A stretch of 44,926 bases of DNA, from the NCBI GenBank assembly GCA_013001975.1, contig JABDKX010000036.1, positions 1 through 44,926 on the forward strand. Reading direction: 5' to 3'. The DNA is from Saprospiraceae bacterium (GTDB taxonomy: Bacteria; Bacteroidota; Bacteroidia; Chitinophagales; Saprospiraceae). The translations under genes were made by a program, and so were the position numbers. Shown here one piece after another: positions 17,755 to 27,200 of the stretch. Below the pieces are notes generated by a model. That model saw nothing but the letters and a program-made list of their open reading frames with translations. It was not told the DNA's origin and did no database searches. Each line of letters opens with the position of its first letter. Position 1 is the first letter of the stretch.

Positions 17755-19137
17755 TTATATATTTCTCATGATGTCTAAACCCAAAGCATAGACCATCAAA
17801 ATTATTAAAAGACCAAAACCAATTAATGTTGCAATTTCCATCACTCTATCTGAAACTTTTATTCCAGTAATACTTTCAAACAAGAGGAACATCACATAAC
17901 CACCATCTAAGGCAGGAATTGGCAACAAATTTAGAAATCCAAGCAGGATAGATAAGCTTGCCGTCATTATCCAGAATCGTCTCCAATCCCATGTTGATCC
18001 AAACATCTTTCCGATACTTATAAAGCTTCCTAAACTTTCACTGGCTTTAATTTTGCCACTAAACATTTGACCAAACGCTTTCATTTGATCAGTTAAAAAT
18101 TCCCATGACATTGATAAGCCTTTAGGAATTGATTCCATGAATCCATACTTCTCAACTTCGTAGTCAACATAATTCGATTCATCTTCGACTTTAAATCCAA
18201 TTCTTCTTCTAGGTACTGGTTTCTTTCCAAATAATTTTTTTATCGGACTTACCTTACCTGGAAACATTGTTTTATACTCTAAATTTAGTGTATCGCTGTT
18301 TCTTTTTATTTGGAAATTTAAGTTTTCCGTTTTTTCACCTAAAGCTGTATTATAAAAATTGTGAAAATATGGTGTTGGCTTTCCATTGACACCAATTATT
18401 TCATCACCAATTTTTAAGCCTGCTTTTTTTGCCTCTGCTGGAGATTTTTCGTCAAACTCTTTAACTACTGCTGGAAATTTTAAATGAAATAAGCTTGTAT
18501 TTCTGTTTTCGTACTTTGTTAACTCGCCAACAAATTTTTCATCTATAGGGATTAAAGTTTCTGTTCCTTTACGCATTACTTTAATCTCTTTGGCGTCGTT
18601 TATAACGATCTCCTTGGTTAAAACGCGGCTATCAAATTTTTTAATCTCTTTGTCACCAATAGATACCAATATATCATCATCGCGCAATCCCATGTCGTAT
18701 CCCATTTCTGAAACAGTAATGCCTTCTTTGACCGCACTGTTTGGAATAAATTCTACGCCCCATATCCACATAACCATGGCGAAGAGAATAATACCCAAAA
18801 TAAAATTTACTGTAACACCGCCTATCATAATTATCAGACGTTGCCAAGCTGGCTTTGATCGAAATTCATATGGCTTTGGCTCTTCTGCCATTTGTTCTTT
18901 ATCAAAACTTTCATCGATCATTCCGGATATTTTGACATATCCACCTAACGGCAACCAACCGATGCCATATTCTGTTTCTCCTTTTTGCACTTTGAAAAGA
19001 GAAAAACCAGGGTTGAAGAAAAGGTAAAATTTTTCAACTCTCGTCTTAAACCATTTTGCTGCACCAAAATGTCCGAGCTCATGTAGAACTACCAAAATGG
19101 ATAAACTAAGAAGTAATTGTGCAATTGTTACGAACAT
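17755..19137 (-). CDS. rseP: RseP-type site-2 protease
   Basis: Membrane zinc metalloprotease that cleaves anti-sigma factors or remnant signal peptides within the membrane. With the ATG at 19137 it has 460 aa and begins with the TM helix holding HELGH (19-23). A longer frame from 19194 would start inside the promoter, so the shorter start is chosen. PDZ segments lie in the middle (KEFDEKSPAEAKKAGLKIGDEIIGVNG). The second conserved motif, NLLPIPALDGGYV, lies in the C-terminal TM region and is followed by the last TM helix. It leads the probable operon rseP-hscB-NUMOD4. Confidence 0.94.
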   Translation of the reverse strand: MFVTIAQLLLSLSILVVLHELGHFGAAKWFKTRVEKFYLFFNPGFSLFKVQKGETEYGIGWLPLGGYVKISGMIDESFDKEQMAEEPKPYEFRSKPAWQRLIIMIGGVTVNFILGIILFAMVMWIWGVEFIPNSAVKEGITVSEMGYDMGLRDDDILVSIGDKEIKKFDSRVLTKEIVINDAKEIKVMRKGTETLIPIDEKFVGELTKYENRNTSLFHLKFPAVVKEFDEKSPAEAKKAGLKIGDEIIGVNGKPTPYFHNFYNTALGEKTENLNFQIKRNSDTLNLEYKTMFPGKVSPIKKLFGKKPVPRRRIGFKVEDESNYVDYEVEKYGFMESIPKGLSMSWEFLTDQMKAFGQMFSGKIKASESLGSFISIGKMFGSTWDWRRFWIMTASLSILLGFLNLLPIPALDGGYVMFLLFESITGIKVSDRVMEIATLIGFGLLIILMVYALGLDIMRNI

Positions 19138-19191
19138 AAATTTTTCTTTTCGAATTTTAGTTGTTATCTTATAGCAACTTCTAAAACGGCG

Positions 19192-19199
19192 CAAAAGTA
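19192..19199 (-). promoter_or_regulatory. -7 promoter element (TACTTTTG) for rseP
   Basis: Read on the minus strand the sequence is TACTTTTGCGCCGTTTT, an exact TAnnTTTG element with a sequence typical of Bacteroidota start sites. Transcription would start near 19186, 50 nt before the ATG at 19137. No TTG was seen at the -33 position. Confidence 0.55.
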
Positions 19200-19330
19200 A
19201 TAATTAATATGTAATAATGCTTATTTAAATATTTTATCATTTTACCAATTCTTTTTTAATTCTTTTTCTACAGGTTTTCCTACCAAGTTTTTATTCCATA
19301 TTTATCTATTTAAAATGATAATTTTACAAC

Positions 19331-20020
19331 ATGATTTTATTTTTTGTAGACAATGTTGAAGAAGAAAAATGCATCCTTGCCGAGGATGAATTTATACATT
19401 GCTGTAAGGTATTAAGACATAAAGAAAATGACACCATAAACTTTACAAATGGAAAAGGAATTTTTGGAACAGCGCGCATTACTGAAATCAAAAAAAAATA
19501 TGCTCTTTTAGATGTCATTTCTACAGAACAAAATCAAGAATTAGGATCGTATACAATCCTAGCTGTTGCACCACCAAAAAATAGAAGTCGATGGGAGTGG
19601 CTTTTAGAAAAAAGTGTTGAAATAGGTGTAAACACTATTATTCCAATGACCAGCAGCCATTCGGAACGCGTAAACCTCAATATCGAACGCTCTAAAAAGA
19701 TAATGAGAAGTGCGGCTTTACAATCCAAAAGAATCATTCATCCGACAGTTTTAGAGTTGACAAAATTTGCAAATATTATTACGAGTCAGGACTACTCAAA
19801 CTTTGATAAATTTATTGCACATTTCAATTCAGATAATGCGCATCTGAACAGCTATAAATATTCTTCTAAAAACAGAATTATTCTAATAGGACCAGAAGGT
19901 GATTTTAGTCAAGAAGAAGTGGCTTTGGCTATTAAAAATGAATTTGTACCCGTTAATATTTCTAACAACAGGCTACGCACTGAAACTGCAGCCATCGTTG
20001 CTACAAATTTTTTAGTTTAA
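19331..20020 (+). CDS. rsmE: RsmE: 16S rRNA m3U1498 methyltransferase
   Basis: SPOUT-family enzyme that methylates N3 of U1498 in 16S rRNA with SAM. 229 aa, near the family norm. The N-terminal PUA-like part includes HCCKVLRHKENDTI. The SPOUT part shows LEKSVEIGVNTIIPM, SHSERVNLN and RSAALQSKR. The SAM-binding knot shows LIGPEGDFSQEE and LRTETAAI. ATG start. It is divergent from rseP and ends 21 bp from the convergent DUF7009 gene. Confidence 0.95.
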   Translation: MILFFVDNVEEEKCILAEDEFIHCCKVLRHKENDTINFTNGKGIFGTARITEIKKKYALLDVISTEQNQELGSYTILAVAPPKNRSRWEWLLEKSVEIGVNTIIPMTSSHSERVNLNIERSKKIMRSAALQSKRIIHPTVLELTKFANIITSQDYSNFDKFIAHFNSDNAHLNSYKYSSKNRIILIGPEGDFSQEEVALAIKNEFVPVNISNNRLRTETAAIVATNFLV

Positions 20021-20041
20021 AATATTGAAAAAAATATTTTT

Positions 20042-20398
20042 TTAATGTGAAGATCGCGGATTTTGATACATATCATCTTCAATTTCATGCTTTCGTTCAG
20101 TTAAGCATTTAAAATCTTTTTCAATTAAAATGTAAAGATCATTTTCTAAAGTTGTTTCAAAACCTACTTTATCATTAATATCCCAACCAGATATCTTTTC
20201 CGAAGGCATCAAAATTATCAGATGGTTCTCTTTTAACTCTGTTGAAAATTTTAATGCGTTATGTGACTTAAGCGTATACTCAAATCGATTACCGCCAATG
20301 ATAAAATAATCGCTGACAATCCCCTCTTTTACCAATTGACCAACTTCAGTTTTCGTTAACCTAAGTCGGATTGAATTTGATTTGATTCTTAACTTCAT
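20042..20398 (-). CDS. DUF7009-family small protein
   Basis: 118 aa. MKLRIKSNSIRLRLTKTEV at the start and the CLTERKHEIEDDMYQNP end match a small Bacteroidota family, which I recall as DUF7009. The function is unknown. It has no signal peptide or TM helix, so it should be cytosolic. The middle has alternating strand-like text (ENHLIILMPSEKISGWD). It stands alone, convergent with rsmE and divergent from the antiporter gene. ATG start. Confidence 0.8.
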   Translation of the reverse strand: MKLRIKSNSIRLRLTKTEVGQLVKEGIVSDYFIIGGNRFEYTLKSHNALKFSTELKENHLIILMPSEKISGWDINDKVGFETTLENDLYILIEKDFKCLTERKHEIEDDMYQNPRSSH

Positions 20399-20498
20399 TT
20401 AATACACTTTATACCAGAAATGAATTTGTAATTGAATTATAGCTGCAAGATATTAAAGTTAGAATTAATTTGATACCTTGTTATAAACTAAACAAGTT

Positions 20499-21764
20499 AT
20501 GGACTTATTTATTATAGCATCGATATTGATTGTTTTATCAGCCATTTTCGGATATATCAATGTTCGGTTTTTAAAGCTGCCCAATACCATTGGATTAATG
20601 ATCATTGCCATCGTCTTTACATTAGGTCTTTTCCTCTCCAGCTTAATAAATAATTCATTATTAGATTTCGCCGAAAACTTGATCGGTAAAATTGATTTTA
20701 AAACAGTTTTATTGGACATAATGCTCGGTTTCTTATTGTTTGCAGGTGCCATGCATACAAATTTTGATCAATTACGCGTACAAAGGTGGCCTGTCCTCTT
20801 ATTTGCTACAGTAGGTGTTTTGACTTCTACTTTTTTAGTTGGCACTTTTTGTTTCTATATGCTTAATGCCATAGGATTCGATGTTGCATTTATACATTGT
20901 CTGTTATTTGGTGCGCTTATTTCGCCAACAGATCCTATCGCCGTTTTGGGCATCATGAAAAAAGCGGGTGTTCCCAAAAAACTAGAGACTAAAATTGTTG
21001 GAGAATCATTATTTAATGATGGTGTAGGTGTTGTTATTTTTTTAACCATTTTTAGTATTGCTTCCGGATCAGTCGGAGGAAATGGCGATAGTACACTGAA
21101 CAGCGTATTAACCTTATTTGGGCAAGAAGTTATCGGAGGTATTATTTTCGGTGCCATTATTGGCTGGATTACATACCGACTTCTCAAAACTATCGATGAT
21201 TATGAAATTGAAGTGATGATTACCTTGGCATGTGTCATGGGTGGATATGTCTTAGCACATCATTTTCATTTATCAGCACCTTTGGCAATTGTTGTTGCAG
21301 GATTAATTGTTGGCAACGATACTGTCAGAGGTACCTCAATGTCATCCACAACTGAAGAATTTGTTGATAAGTTTTGGGAATTAATCGATGTATTATTGAA
21401 CGCTTTGTTATTCGTTTTAATAGGCTTAGAATTATTAGTTATTAATTTCGAAATGGGATTTGTCACAGCAGGATTGATTGGCATTGTATTGGTATTATTG
21501 GCCCGTTTTCTTTCGCTTATTATTCCAGTTAAAATTTTCGCCAAAAAATTAGACTTCCTTCCTCATACGGCTAAGATTATGACTTGGGGTGGATTACGCG
21601 GTGGCATTTCAATTGCATTAGCATTGAGTTTAACTACAGAAATGAATCGAGAATTGTTTTTAACAATGACGTATATTGTAGTTGTCTTCTCAATCATCGT
21701 TCAAGGGTTATCTATAGGTAAGATGGCAACACGTTTAATTGGAAAGGAAATGATGGGAACGTAA
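20499..21764 (+). CDS. Na+(K+)/H+ antiporter, CPA1/NhaP-like
   Basis: 421 aa with about 12 TM helices. It shows the CPA1 motifs ALISPTDPIAVLGIMKKAGVP, then VGESLFNDGVGVVIF, where the Asp is the conserved ion-binding residue, and MTWGGLRGGISIALALSL near the end. No cytosolic C-terminal regulatory domain is present. It would exchange protons for Na+ or K+ across the inner membrane in pH and salt homeostasis. ATG start. It is followed immediately by the hairpin array at 21769. Confidence 0.93.
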   Translation: MDLFIIASILIVLSAIFGYINVRFLKLPNTIGLMIIAIVFTLGLFLSSLINNSLLDFAENLIGKIDFKTVLLDIMLGFLLFAGAMHTNFDQLRVQRWPVLLFATVGVLTSTFLVGTFCFYMLNAIGFDVAFIHCLLFGALISPTDPIAVLGIMKKAGVPKKLETKIVGESLFNDGVGVVIFLTIFSIASGSVGGNGDSTLNSVLTLFGQEVIGGIIFGAIIGWITYRLLKTIDDYEIEVMITLACVMGGYVLAHHFHLSAPLAIVVAGLIVGNDTVRGTSMSSTTEEFVDKFWELIDVLLNALLFVLIGLELLVINFEMGFVTAGLIGIVLVLLARFLSLIIPVKIFAKKLDFLPHTAKIMTWGGLRGGISIALALSLTTEMNRELFLTMTYIVVVFSIIVQGLSIGKMATRLIGKEMMGT

Positions 21765-21768
21765 TGTA

Positions 21769-21819
21769 GTCCGCAAGGACCGAAGCCGAGAGGCTTTGAT
21801 GAAGAGAACCGCGAAGCGG
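21769..21819 (+). other. Array of three small hairpins, two with GNRA tetraloops
   Basis: GTCC-GCAA-GGAC (21769-21780), AAGCC-GAGA-GGCTT (21783-21796) and CCGC-GAA-GCGG (21809-21819) follow in quick succession from 5 bp after the antiporter stop. Two loops are GNRA type. The segment is GC-richer than its flanks. It may be a structured 3' UTR, a dispersed repeat, or part of a small RNA; no T run follows, so it is not a classic terminator. Confidence 0.5.
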
Positions 21820-21849
21820 GTGGGTTGGCTGCGACCAATGTGAACAATG

Positions 21850-21935
21850 CAACACCTGACAGGTTGTGCCTAGCACAGAGCATTGCTAAAACCTGTCAGG
21901 TGCTGCGTTTCGTGTGAACAACCTGTCAGGTGTTG
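21850..21935. repeat. Three copies of an ACCTGTCAGGT inverted repeat
   Basis: The core appears as ACCTGACAGGT (21854-21864), ACCTGTCAGGT (21891-21901) and ACCTGTCAGGT (21921-21931). Copies 1 and 3 form a 17-bp perfect inverted repeat (21850-21866 with 21919-21935), and copies 1 and 2 form a 13-bp one, so alternative hairpins are possible. A 9-base partial copy lies at 34981-34989, just after another gene. Confidence 0.7.
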
Positions 21936-21939
21936 GTTG

Positions 21940-21997
21940 AATTATGAATTTTGAATCTTGAATTTTAATTTTAATTTTAATTTTTAATTTTTAATTG
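21940..21997. repeat. AT-rich low-complexity repeat (GAATTTT / AATTTTA type)
   Basis: Imperfect direct repeats of GAATTTT followed by TTTTAATTT units occupy the bases up to the TfoX-like gene start. I see no promoter match in it. Confidence 0.55.
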
Positions 21998-22003
21998 TAC
22001 AAA

Positions 22004-22375
22004 ATGGCTTACGACGAATACATGGCCGAAAGAATATCCAGATTCTTTACAGAAAAAAAAGCAGACTTCTTTGCAAAGAAAATGATGGGCGGTTTGTGTT
22101 TTATGGTAGACGAAAAGATGGCTTGCGGCATCCACTATGACAAGAAAAAAGAAACTGACTTGTTAATGGCAAGAATTGGTGAAGAAGCACATAATGCCAA
22201 TATTAACAAACCCGGTTGTCATCCAATGGACTTTACTGGCAGACCGATGCGTGGTTATGTTTTTGTTACGCCGGACGCTTTTGACTCTGATGAGGATTTA
22301 CATTACTGGTTGCAATTGTGTTTGGATTTTAATCCGTTGGCTAAGAGGAGTAAGAAGAGGAAGAAGAAGGATTGA
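22004..22375 (+). CDS. TfoX N-terminal-domain family protein
   Basis: 123 aa from the ATG at 22004 (MAYDEYMAERI); the TTG at 21995 would only add MYK. It shows KKMMGGLCFMVDEKMACGIHYD, DLLMARIG, PMDFTGRPMRGYVFV and a terminal WLQLCLDFNP, the pattern of the stand-alone TfoX-N (YjhX-like) proteins, followed by a basic tail (KRSKKRKKKD). It lacks the C-terminal TfoX domain of the competence regulator, so a competence role should not be assumed. The stop codon sits inside the first unit of a heptamer repeat, and repeats flank the gene on both sides. Confidence 0.85.
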   Translation: MAYDEYMAERISRFFTEKKADFFAKKMMGGLCFMVDEKMACGIHYDKKKETDLLMARIGEEAHNANINKPGCHPMDFTGRPMRGYVFVTPDAFDSDEDLHYWLQLCLDFNPLAKRSKKRKKKD

Positions 22376-22411
22376 AGATTGAAGATTGAAGATTCAAGAT
22401 TCAAGATTCAA
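22370..22411. repeat. Heptamer tandem repeat (GATTGAA)x3 then (GATTCAA)x3
   Basis: Three perfect GATTGAA copies (22370-22390) are followed by three perfect GATTCAA copies (22391-22411). The two units differ at one base, which makes the right half nearly the inverse of the left. The stop codon of the TfoX-like gene lies in the first unit. Confidence 0.8.
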
Positions 22412-22532
22412 GAGCTTCTTCTACGAAATGTTATGAAGTAGAATTATGAATTATGAATTAAAAATTAGATTTCTAGTTCAATGTACTTGTAGTCCTACGT
22501 TGTATCATTGATTTCATTGTATTCATTCTATT

Positions 22533-22555
22533 CATTGTTCACATTGTTCACATTG
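22533..22555. repeat. CATTGTTCACATTG repeat, inverted copy of 21836-21849
   Basis: Two overlapping copies (22533-22546 and 22542-22555) match the reverse complement of the 14 bases at 21836-21849, so the TfoX-like gene and its repeats are bracketed by inverted repeats about 700 bp apart. The right copies sit just beyond the 3' end of the pseudouridine synthase gene. Confidence 0.6.
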
Positions 22556-22559
22556 AATA

Positions 22560-24239
22560 CTAAAACTCCGCCCCCACACTCACCTCTACCCTCTCTTTTG
22601 TCACGGGATGATCAAATGAAATTGATTCTGCATGCAGATGCAAACGATCTTTTTTAACACCGTACAAATCATCACCAACTATGGGTGCATTCAATCCTTT
22701 AAAATGAGCAGCATGGACTCTCAGTTGATGTGTTCTTCCTGTTATAGGATAGAAATGTACTTTTGTTTGGTCGTTCCTTCTTTCTATCACTTCCCATTTC
22801 GTTCTGCTGGCTTTTCCGTGTTCGAAACAGACCAACTGACAAGGACGATTGTCTAAGTCTACACGCAGTGGTAAATCTATAAAACCTAAATCACCTTTTA
22901 TGTTACCATCAAGTAGTGCTACATATCTTTTTGTGACGTGCCTTTTTATAAATTGCTCTTGTAGTTGCTTATGAATATCTTTCTCTTTGGCAACTACCAA
23001 CAATCCAGAAGTCGACATATCCAATCGATGTACAATTAATGGCCCTGTAGAATCTGGGTATTTCTTTTTCATCCTTTCTTGAACTGAATCTGTGATGTTT
23101 TTTCCAGGCACAGATAAAAATTCTGCTGGCTTGTTGACAATAACGATATAATCATCTTCAAAGACGATTTTCAATGTTTTTCCTACAGCAGGATTATTCA
23201 ACATGGGGTTAGTGTCAACATCCATTCCTGACAACATATGACTGAGAATTGGTTCGCATTTACCACGACAAGAAGGATAAAAATGTCCGTGATGCCTCAC
23301 TTGAGAAGGTGCTGATTTTCCCCACCAGAATTCAGCTAATGCGATTGGCACTAATTTATTTTCGAAAGCATATTGCAATAGTTTTGGTGCAGCACAATCT
23401 CCTGCTCCTGAAGGCGGCACTTCCATGATTGTCTTTTTGAAAATATCGACAACATTTTTCTTTTCACCTTTTACATTCAAAAAATTATAATGATCAAACA
23501 ACCACTGTTGGATATCCATTGACAAAGCCTTCCTTTCGTTTTTAATTTTAGTTATTTCATCATTGAATTTATCAACCTCCTGCTGAAGAGGATTTAATTT
23601 TAAATTTAAGTACGTTGCATATTCTCGAAGCATAAATTTAAAATTTAAGCTTTCTTGATTGTGCATGGCTTTAAGCCTTTCAAAATCTGATTGTGAAATT
23701 CTTGGTTCAGCATAAATGCGAAATGATTGTCTTTTCTTGCGGGCTTCTTTAAGTCGTTCTTTTTCTTTGGCTAATAACAAATTATTATGCTCAATTTGTT
23801 TGTCCAATGCCTGCTTTGCGAAGTGATAATTCTGGTCTTGTTTTAATTCCTCAATTTTATCTGAAAATGCGGTCAGTTTTTTAGACCCTTCAATAAACCG
23901 GTTGCCTTTTTCATAAACATCAAATAATGGCGGCACAAAACCATCCCACATGCTGGTGTCGATAATTTTTCCTGAGAATGCTCTTAAATACCCTATGTTA
24001 TTGTTTTGATCTTTAACCACTAAAACGCCAAACATTTTACCAATATCCATAGGTTCAGGGTTGGGTTGTAAGCCAAAACTATTTTCCCATTGTTTACACT
24101 TGAGTAGATAATCTTTCAGCTCATTTGCTGCCATTAATGCCAGCGGATGTGGGTCATAATAAAAAGGGAAGGTAAACTTCTGCGGTAAAGTAATACCCGA
24201 AATATCTTTTTTAAAATGTGTAAAACAATCCCCCTTCAT
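22560..24239 (-). CDS. Long-form RluA-family RNA pseudouridine synthase
   Basis: 559 aa. The C-terminal ~210 residues are the catalytic RluA domain with IVHRLDMSTSGLLVVAK (catalytic D407) and TGRTHQLRVHAAHF. The N-terminal ~340 residues are an extension: an alpha/beta part with FPFYYDPHPLALMAANEL, a long charged coiled coil (about 125-245), and a segment with PPSGAGDCAAPKLLQYA and YPSCRGKCEP. Such long RluA proteins occur in several proteobacteria and Bacteroidota; the RNA target is usually annotated as 23S U746/tRNA U32 but is not certain here. ATG start. The BNR-protein gene ends 31 bp upstream, so they may be cotranscribed. Confidence 0.9.
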   Translation of the reverse strand: MKGDCFTHFKKDISGITLPQKFTFPFYYDPHPLALMAANELKDYLLKCKQWENSFGLQPNPEPMDIGKMFGVLVVKDQNNNIGYLRAFSGKIIDTSMWDGFVPPLFDVYEKGNRFIEGSKKLTAFSDKIEELKQDQNYHFAKQALDKQIEHNNLLLAKEKERLKEARKKRQSFRIYAEPRISQSDFERLKAMHNQESLNFKFMLREYATYLNLKLNPLQQEVDKFNDEITKIKNERKALSMDIQQWLFDHYNFLNVKGEKKNVVDIFKKTIMEVPPSGAGDCAAPKLLQYAFENKLVPIALAEFWWGKSAPSQVRHHGHFYPSCRGKCEPILSHMLSGMDVDTNPMLNNPAVGKTLKIVFEDDYIVIVNKPAEFLSVPGKNITDSVQERMKKKYPDSTGPLIVHRLDMSTSGLLVVAKEKDIHKQLQEQFIKRHVTKRYVALLDGNIKGDLGFIDLPLRVDLDNRPCQLVCFEHGKASRTKWEVIERRNDQTKVHFYPITGRTHQLRVHAAHFKGLNAPIVGDDLYGVKKDRLHLHAESISFDHPVTKERVEVSVGAEF

Positions 24240-24270
24240 TCCTACTTTCTAGTAACACATTTATAATGTC

Positions 24271-27200
24271 CTAATCAATGTCAATAGGATCAAACGATTT
24301 AAAAATATCAACAGGCAATGCTTTGACATCTTCAACATATTCTGACCATGGGCCTTCGAAAAACGAATTAATTCCGGTCAGCACTTTTTTAGTTTCTCTT
24401 ATGGCCGTCTTTATCGCATGTTGTCCATTCTCTGTTGGCGCACCAGCGGATGTTCCTAGGAATCTTCTCGCAGAATAAACTTTATTCATTAATGTATGTG
24501 AATCATCTCTGTACTCAACTTTTTTGGCTTCTGGTAACATATACAAATTCATTAAACTATCGATTTGACTGCCAATTGTTTTATGCGTTTTGGAATGCAT
24601 TTTTTTTATGGAATCAGGCTGTACATCGATAATTTCTTTGTACAACTTCATTGATTTCTTTGCCTCCTTCAAATTATTAAAAGCTTTGGTGATTTTTTCG
24701 ACATGACCATTAAAACTACTCATCGCATCATACTTTGCTTCTGGATCAAAGTATGACTTGTCAATTCTTGGATCTAAGGCAATTTCTAAGTTAACGGAGT
24801 CTTTATAATCTTTATAGAAGAAAACCATTTTGTAGGTTCCTGGAATAATCGGCATCCCACCAGGTTCAGATTTTTCTTTAGGATCACTTTTTCTAGGAAA
24901 GTCAACACCTTTTGCATCCGGTCTCCAACCAATTCTATTTAGACCTTCTTTTATATTACGTTTAAACGTTCTGACGGTATCGCCCTGCGCATTAATCGCC
25001 AAAATCTTTACTTTCTTACCATCCTTTTTCTTTTTGGCTTCAGGCTTTTTATCCATTTCACCCTTTTCGTCTTTATCCTTTTTACTTTTGTCTTTATTCT
25101 TCTTGCCTTTCTTTTCTTTTTTATCTTTTGATGACTTCTTCATTTCAGCTTCTTCCTTATCCTTAGGCTTGTTCCAAATATTAAAAACAGCTCCTCCTCG
25201 CCTATTGTCGCCTATAAATTCTCCTTGTGCATTAAATCTGATACCATCATAAGATCGTCGGCTTGTCTGATAAGCAATACCGGTTTCAAAAACTTTAAAT
25301 GGTTCATCTAATGTTTTCATTTTTGTTTTTGATAATTCTCTCAACGGCTTAATATCATCTAGAACCCAAAATGATCTTCCAAAAGTGCCTAAAATCAAGT
25401 CATCAAAATCACTTTGAATTTTCATATCTCGAACTTGTACGGGTGGAAATCCTTTTTCCCATTTGATCCATTTATTTCCATGATCTAAAGAAAAATACAA
25501 ACCCACATCAGTCCCTAAGAAGATTAAGTCATCATGTTCTGGATCTTGAACTACTGAGCAAACGAAGCCATCGACATCACTATCATCAACTATGCGTCTC
25601 CAGGTCAATCCTTTATCAGTAGAATGGTATAAAAATGCAGACCAATCATTCATTCTATAATTATTGACGACAACAAAAATTTCATTTGGGTTGATTTTAG
25701 AAATTTCTATTTGGGGTATCCATGCATTTTTCGGTAGTCCTGGTAACTTATTAGCTATATTATTCCAAGAGTCTCCTCCGTCATTTGTAACTTGCAAGTT
25801 ACCATCGTCTGTTCCTACAAGGATAAAACTTTCATCATGAGGACTTGGTGCGATGGCTAAAATTGTCGTATGATTTTCAGCTCCTGTAATATCTAAAGTT
25901 AATCCTCCGCTTTTAGATTGGTTTTGTTTTATCGTATCATTTGTTGTTAAATCAGGAGAAATAATTTTCCAGCTTTTGCCACAATCATCGCTGTAATGAA
26001 CAAATTGAGAACCGAAGTACAAACCACAATCATTTCTTGCGTCTAATGCCAGAGCAGCATTCCAATTGTATCTTAATTTTTCACCATCTGGATGTTGCGG
26101 TTTTATAAATTCTGTTCGTCCTGTTACTTTATCCCATAATCCGATATTTCCTCCTTGGGACATAGCATAACCATATCGATTATTATCTTTTCTTGGAGCG
26201 ACATCGAATCCATCTCCAAAATATAATTCCTGCCAATCATAATTTCTAATGCCTCCTGATTTTAAAACAAAGCCGGGACCTACCCATGAGCCGTTATCCT
26301 GCATGCCTCCATAAATGTTATAAGGAAAATCATTGTCTACATCTACATGATAAAACTGGCCTACTGGTAAATTTTGAACAAATCGCCAAGTTTTCGATCC
26401 ATCTCGAGAAATATTTAAACCCCCATCATTTCCATCAATCAAATAATTGGAATCGTCTGGATCAATCCAGAAAGCATGATGATCTGGATGCACAGAATTG
26501 CCATAGTCCATAATGGTTTTGAATGTTTTTCCGCCGTCTTCAGATTTTGAAACGTAAGACCAAAGATTGTAAATTCTATTTTCGTTTTGTGGATCTACAT
26601 AAATTTCTGCATAGTAAAAAGGACGGTTTCCAATGTTCTTAGATGAAACTAAAGAAAACTTTTCTCCGCCATCAACACTTTTATAAAGGCCATTTGTTTT
26701 GGCTTCGATTAATGCATAAACAATATTAGGTTTTGATGCAGAAAACGCCAATCCTACTCTTCCCATATCTCCTTTCGGCATACCTTCTTTATCCGTCAAC
26801 TTTTTCCAAGTACTTCCGCCATCATAACTCAAATGAATTCCCGAACCTTTCCCTCCTGAATTAAAACCCCAAGGCGTTCTTCCAAATTCCCACATCGCTG
26901 CCATGATTTTATTAGGATTTGATGGATCGGCAACCATATCTGCAATACCTACATTATCACCGATATACAAAGTCTTTTCCCAAGTGGCTCCGCCATCAGT
27001 TGTTTTGTAAACACCACGATGCGATGACGTTCCCCAAGCCGAACCCATAGCACCAACAAGAACAGTATTAGGGTCATGTTCATTTATAATAATCCGATGG
27101 ATAAGCTTCGTTTCTTTGAGGCCCATGTATGTCCATGTCTTTCCACCATCGACAGTTTTAAATACACCAGCTCCACTGTTATGAGAGTTTCGCGGATTTC

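Noticed and set aside
18590-19027. 145-aa plus-strand ORF inside rseP
   Set aside because: Antisense shadow of a well-supported membrane protease; antisense of membrane genes often yields long open frames.
20019-20040. A/T-only stem (AAAATATT with AATATTTT) between rsmE and the DUF7009 gene
   Set aside because: Contains no G-C pairs and overlaps the rsmE stop; too weak to call as a terminator.
22004-22375. Competence regulator (tfoX/sxy)
   Set aside because: Only the N-terminal-type domain is present; the stand-alone family has no shown competence role, so no gene symbol was given.
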